A stretch of DNA of 40,128 nt. Source: Fimbriimonadales bacterium (lineage in GTDB: Bacteria > Armatimonadota > Fimbriimonadia > Fimbriimonadales > GBS-DC). Position 1 is the stretch's first letter. Every line of letters starts with the position of its first letter. The DNA is taken from positions 1 through 40,128 of the forward strand of contig JANXAW010000018.1 in the NCBI GenBank assembly GCA_025061985.1, given 5' to 3'. Positions 35,685-40,128 of this stretch are shown in pieces. Below the pieces are notes generated by a model. That model was not told the DNA's origin and made no database searches. It saw only the letters and a program-made list of their open reading frames with translations. The translations under genes and the position numbers were made by a program.

Positions 35685-36307
35685 CGCACGCGCGGGCAAA
35701 CCCGCAACGCCGTTCTGTACGCCAAGCGCCTTCATCGAGTACAGATTGCCCCAAGCGAAACTTGGTCATTCAATCACGCCGTGGGACAGTGGCTACGCTT
35801 GGCGAGATACATGCGCGCCCCTGTAAGCTACGGAGGCATCTTGGTGCCTGCCTGGGGAGGTGAGGTGTGTCAGACGGCAACCACCCTGTACAACGCAGCA
35901 CTTCGCTAAAGGTTGTGGAACGCCGCGCTCATACCGTTGCACCAAGCTATGTGCCGCCTGGACGCGATGCGGCAGTTGCGCACAGCATCGCCGACCTGAA
36001 AATTCGCAACCCCTACCCTTTTCCTTGTTAGATTGAGTTCAGTAAGCGAGTCACGCAGCTGGTCTGCACCATCGTAGCACTCGCGCCACCAGAGCAAGTG
36101 CGTAAGCAAGCCGCTCAATGCACTCTGCAAGTCGAGGTGCCTAGCAGCTCCCCTGCTTCTGTGGTGCGAGGATTTAAGTTGCAGCGAGGGCGTTCGGGAA
36201 TGCGAGTGCGACTCTGGCGCATCTGCAAGCGGGGTTCCAGTGTCTGGCGTGAGCTGTGCCACAAAACTCAATACGCTCCGCTACCCCACGGCATCCCAGA
36301 CCCGTGA
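35685..36307 (+). pseudogene. Decayed VanW-family gene
   Basis: Frame A (from 35685) reads QTRNAVLYAKRLHRVQIAP, then ETWSFNHAVG, then ILVPAWGGEVCQTATTLYNA and ends at TAA 35907-35909. From 35906 the -1 frame continues it: KVVERRAHTVAPSYVPPGRD, then IADLKIRNPYPFP. That frame hits TAG at 36029-36031 and then stays open through VTQLVCTIVALAPPEQV and GMRVRLWRICKRG to TGA 36305-36307. These stretches follow the VanW domain order (FSFN..VG, GGGxCQ..TTLYNAAL, R..H...YVPPGRDA, NPyPfP) and a C-terminal segment. So one frameshift and one nonsense codon interrupt the gene, and no convincing N-terminus remains. VanW proteins are surface-associated; function is unclear. Confidence 0.75.
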
Positions 36308-36315
36308 GGTACAAT
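36308..36315 (+). promoter_or_regulatory. GG-extended -10 box of the HD-GYP gene
   Basis: GGTACAAT begins at the base after the vanW remnant's final TGA. The TTG start is 22 nt downstream, with AAGGAGG between. Confidence 0.5.
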
Positions 36316-36337
36316 TCTGTGCTACAAGGAGGTAGCT

Positions 36338-36934
36338 TTGACTCGCGACCAGCTCACACGGATGGAAAATGATGTGGTGCGGGCGTTAGTGCGTGCCTTA
36401 GAACTGGCACACCCGCATTTGGAAGGGCACAGCGAGCGCGTGGCGTCCTATGCCGTTGCCATCGGCTGTGAATTAGGCTTGAGCAAGGCAACCCTCCGCG
36501 GGCTACGTATTGCAGCTGCTCTGCATGACATCGGCATGCTTGGCTTACCCAACGAATTGCTCACACAAGCACCACCCCTCACCCCTGCGCAGTGGAAGCA
36601 AATCCTGCAGCACCCCTTGCTAAGCGCACAGTTAGTGCGTCGCATCCATCGCTTTCGCGAGTTGACTGTCTGGATAGAAGCCCATCACGAACGCTGGGAT
36701 GGTTCGGGTTATCCGCACGGCTGGCGCGGCGAACAAATACCCCTGCCCGCGCGCATCCTCGCCGTGGCAGAAGCTTTTGACGGCATGCGCACCGAAACAC
36801 CCTACCGCCTCGCGCTTTCCGAACAACAGGCGATCGAACTCATCCAACAAGGCGCAGGCACTTTATTTGACGAGCGCGTCGTACGCGCCTTCCTCAAAGT
36901 GCAGCCCCTCCTGCAACCCGTAGGGCGCGAGTGA
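36338..36934 (+). CDS. Stand-alone HD-GYP domain protein (candidate c-di-GMP phosphodiesterase)
   Basis: A 198-residue cytoplasmic protein consisting almost only of an HD-GYP domain, which by family hydrolyses cyclic di-GMP with a two- or three-metal centre. Visible ligands and motifs: H31 (EGHSER), H63-D64 (ALHDIGMLGLP), QHP (91-93), H116-H117 (AHHERWDGSGYP) and the GYP triplet at 124-126, then PARILAVAEAFDGM with TPYR. No receiver or sensor domain is fused. The start is TTG 36338, fixed by AAGGAGG (36326-36332) with 5-nt spacing and a GG-extended -10 box further up. It may act in the same motility/surface programme as the flagellar genes, but that is an inference. Confidence 0.9.
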   Translation: MTRDQLTRMENDVVRALVRALELAHPHLEGHSERVASYAVAIGCELGLSKATLRGLRIAAALHDIGMLGLPNELLTQAPPLTPAQWKQILQHPLLSAQLVRRIHRFRELTVWIEAHHERWDGSGYPHGWRGEQIPLPARILAVAEAFDGMRTETPYRLALSEQQAIELIQQGAGTLFDERVVRAFLKVQPLLQPVGRE

Positions 36935-36958
36935 AACGCAGCACCATTCTGCGGATGG

Positions 36959-36966
36959 GGTATACT
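36959..36966 (+). promoter_or_regulatory. GG-extended -10 box of lemA
   Basis: GGTATACT, 39 nt before the GTG start of lemA; GGAGGGGG sits between. The box lies 24 bp after the HD-GYP stop. Confidence 0.5.
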
Positions 36967-37005
36967 CACAGTACCAAAACACAAAATTACGCGGAGGGGG
37001 ACGCC

Positions 37006-37581
37006 GTGGAACTCATTACAGGGCTTACCTGCCTCGGTGTGGGCGCACTTGGGCTGGCAATCATCTACGCGCTTCTGTACAACTCACTCGTGAGTAAGAA
37101 AAACCAAGTGGAATACGCCTACAGCGGAGTCGATGTGCAACTCAAAAAACGCCATGACCTGATACCCAACCTAGTAGCCACGGTTAAGCAGTACATGCAG
37201 CACGAGCGCGAGCTGCTGGAGCGCATCACCGAGCTGCGTAGCCGTGCCCTCAACCCGAACCTGTCGGACGCCGAGCGCATGCAGGTGGAAAACGCCCTCA
37301 CCGCAGCGCTCCGCAACCTGATGATTGCCGTGGAAAACTATCCCCAACTGCGTGCGAATGAAAACTTTATGCACCTGCAAGCCTCGCTGAACGAGATAGA
37401 GGAGCAAATCGCCGCTGCGCGACGCGCCTACAACGCCGCCGTGACAGACTATAACAACGCCATCGAGATGTTCCCCACCAACTTGGTGGCGGCGACAATG
37501 GGGTTGCAACGACGCGCTGTATTTGAGGCAGAAGAAAGCGAACGCGCCACCCCGAATGTGGCGAAGCTGTTCCAGCAATGA
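37006..37581 (+). CDS. lemA: LemA family protein
   Basis: A 191-residue protein with one N-terminal membrane helix (residues about 7-28, LGVGALGLAIIYALLYNSLV) and the LemA helical bundle: NQVEYAYSGVDVQLKKRHDL, then IPNLVATVKQYMQHE and the ending NLVAATMGLQRRAVFEAEE. LemA proteins of this type are widespread with unknown biochemical role. The start is GTG 37006 because GGAGGGGG precedes it by 5 nt and the length matches the family; the frame is open upstream to 36931. The stop overlaps the DUF3137 start as ATGA. Confidence 0.92.
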   Translation: MELITGLTCLGVGALGLAIIYALLYNSLVSKKNQVEYAYSGVDVQLKKRHDLIPNLVATVKQYMQHERELLERITELRSRALNPNLSDAERMQVENALTAALRNLMIAVENYPQLRANENFMHLQASLNEIEEQIAAARRAYNAAVTDYNNAIEMFPTNLVAATMGLQRRAVFEAEESERATPNVAKLFQQ

Positions 37582-38567
37582 ACACTAGCCCTGTTCAAGC
37601 CGTGCACGAACTGGAACCTGTCTTGCGTGAAATCGAGCATGAACGCACGCAGCAGGTCGCCCTGTTCGCGCAAATCGCGCTTTGGAGCATCGTTATCGGC
37701 GGACTGCTTACTATTCTACTGGTAAGCTTCGGCTTCGGCGCCATCGGATTGGCTCCGCTGGGCATCGCACTGCTGGTAATAGCCGCTTCCTACTCCGCTA
37801 AAGCCCAAGCATGGCGCAAGTCTTTCAAGTGGCGCGTGATGAAACACCTCGTCAAGCAGTTCAATCCTTCGCTGAAATACTACCCCGAAAGGTACATCCC
37901 ACTCCACGAGTACCAGATCAGCCTGCTGTTTCACAACTCGCCCGAACCTGACCGCTACACAGGCGAAGACCTGATTGAAGGCACTGTCGGCAAGACCCAC
38001 GTTCGCCTCTCAGAAATCCATGCGCAATACCGCCAAGAGACCTACGACTCTCGGGGTAGACGCTACACGCACTGGGTGACCATCTTCCGTGGGCTGTTCA
38101 TCAGCGCGGACTTCCACAAACACTTCCACGGTGTCACCTTGGTGCTACCTGATACCGAGCAAGCCCTATTAGGCGGGTTCGGACAGTGGCTCCAAAGCCT
38201 AAGCGCAAAGCTGGGCATCCAACCAGGCGAACTCGTCAAACTGGAAGACCCGGAGTTCGAGCGGATGTTCAAAGTGTTTTCCACCGACCAAATTGAGGCT
38301 CGGTACATCCTCACGCCGAGCCTAATGCAGCGCATCGTAGAGTTCCGCAAAAAGACGAACGCACCTATCCGCCTCTCCTTTGTCGCCTCGCGCGTGTTCG
38401 TTGCCATCCCCTCGTATCACAACTACTTTGAGCCACCCTCGCTGTTTGCCCCTGCCAATAAACTCTTGGAACCTGCCACCATCCAACAGTACTTTGAAGA
38501 ACTGCAGTTCGCTTTAGCCGTTGTGGACGAACTGAACCTCAACACCCGCATCTGGACAAAACGCTAG
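37578..38567 (+). CDS. DUF3137 family membrane protein
   Basis: A 329-residue protein with two adjacent membrane helices (about residues 31-70) and a cytoplasmic domain holding the DUF3137 core: YTGEDLIEGTVGKTHVRLSE, FRGLFISADFHKHFHG and LTPSLMQRIVEFRKK with VFVAIPSYHNYFEP. Function is unknown; DUF3137 genes often follow lemA, as here, with ATGA overlap. It suggests a LemA/DUF3137 membrane complex, though that is an inference from gene order. Confidence 0.9.
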   Translation: MNTSPVQAVHELEPVLREIEHERTQQVALFAQIALWSIVIGGLLTILLVSFGFGAIGLAPLGIALLVIAASYSAKAQAWRKSFKWRVMKHLVKQFNPSLKYYPERYIPLHEYQISLLFHNSPEPDRYTGEDLIEGTVGKTHVRLSEIHAQYRQETYDSRGRRYTHWVTIFRGLFISADFHKHFHGVTLVLPDTEQALLGGFGQWLQSLSAKLGIQPGELVKLEDPEFERMFKVFSTDQIEARYILTPSLMQRIVEFRKKTNAPIRLSFVASRVFVAIPSYHNYFEPPSLFAPANKLLEPATIQQYFEELQFALAVVDELNLNTRIWTKR

Positions 38568-38661
38568 GACTTGCCTGTGCCAAGCGACGCGCTACATAAC
38601 GCGCTGAGCAGCTTGCCCCCCTGCCTAGTGCCACAAGGCGGAACTTTCGTAGCTTCAATGG

Positions 38662-38672
38662 GGTATTATAAT
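38662..38672 (+). promoter_or_regulatory. GG-extended -10 box of clpB
   Basis: GGTATTATAAT; TATAAT at 38667-38672. The ATG is 50 nt downstream, preceded by GGAGG. No heat-shock CIRCE inverted repeat was found nearby. Confidence 0.5.
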
Positions 38673-38722
38673 GTGCGTAGCAAGCAACTTGATAACAACA
38701 CGCTCAACTTGGAGGGCTTGCA

Positions 38723-40128
<1,406 letters not shown>

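Noticed and set aside
35237-35863. A 208-codon plus-strand open frame across the uvrB 5' end and the following gap
   Set aside because: Its first half is antisense to uvrB and its second half is out of frame with the VanW remnant; no family pattern or start site supports it.
35505-36307. Degraded insertion sequence or TnpB fragment in the gap after uvrB
   Set aside because: No terminal repeats or transposase motifs; the readable part fits VanW instead.
37691-37698. Fourth copy of the sigma-28 8-mer (TTATCGGC on the plus strand)
   Set aside because: It lies inside the DUF3137 coding region (V-I-G codons) with no gene starting nearby; a chance match.

Overview
The window looks like a piece of a GC-rich, Gram-negative-type (diderm) bacterial chromosome. 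It carries lpxD (lipid A), an FlgF/FlgG pair, UvrB, ParAB, HisS, AspS, enolase, IspE, CarA and ClpB. The remains of an H-X9-DG type prepilin-like protein (N-terminus [18 protein letters not shown], then an alanine-rich [13 protein letters not shown] stretch) are typical of Armatimonadota such as Fimbriimonadales. That placement is an inference from protein style, not a computed result. No rRNA, tRNA, CRISPR array, intact transposase or prophage gene was seen.

Layout. 1-3.5 kb: a secreted multidomain HEXXH protein and a xylose-isomerase-like TIM-barrel protein. 3.5-6.5 kb: flgF-flgG on the minus strand, divergent from a soluble receiver-histidine kinase; the region between them has sigma-28-like promoter sequences. 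6.5-10.2 kb: lpxD, a Gfo/Idh oxidoreductase, a GCS2-family ligase and a broken prepilin-like gene. 10.3-14.1 kb: a two-subunit Na+/solute symporter and an AMIN/amidase_3 cell-wall amidase. 14.1-20.3 kb (minus): eno, ispE, aspS and a secreted clan-A glycoside hydrolase. 20.4-23.8 kb (plus): a dipeptide-epimerase-like enzyme, carA and a second Gfo/Idh protein. 23.8-29.3 kb (minus): acylphosphatase and a large membrane protein, then a VKOR-DsbA fusion, hisS and a methyltransferase. 29.4-30.7 kb (plus): a small membrane-anchored protein and proline dehydrogenase. 30.6-35.5 kb (minus): uvrB, flgM-like, parA, parB and an isochorismatase-family hydrolase, with a parS-like palindrome directly after parB. 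35.7-36.3 kb: a decayed vanW-family gene. 36.3-40.1 kb (plus): a stand-alone HD-GYP protein, LemA, DUF3137 and the 5' part of clpB.

Two regulatory themes stand out. First, many genes are preceded by a GG-extended -10 box (GGTATAAT and close variants). In five cases (lpxD, the GCS2 gene, carA, acylphosphatase, uvrB) the box ends 6-8 nt before the start codon and there is no Shine-Dalgarno, so these mRNAs are probably leaderless. In others (eno, VKOR-DsbA, HD-GYP, lemA, clpB) the box is farther upstream and a GGAGG-type site is present. Second, the 8-mer GCCGATAA, the sigma-28 -10 element, appears between genes only beside flgM, flgF and the receiver-histidine kinase. This ties the kinase to the flagellar regulon and supports the FlgM call.
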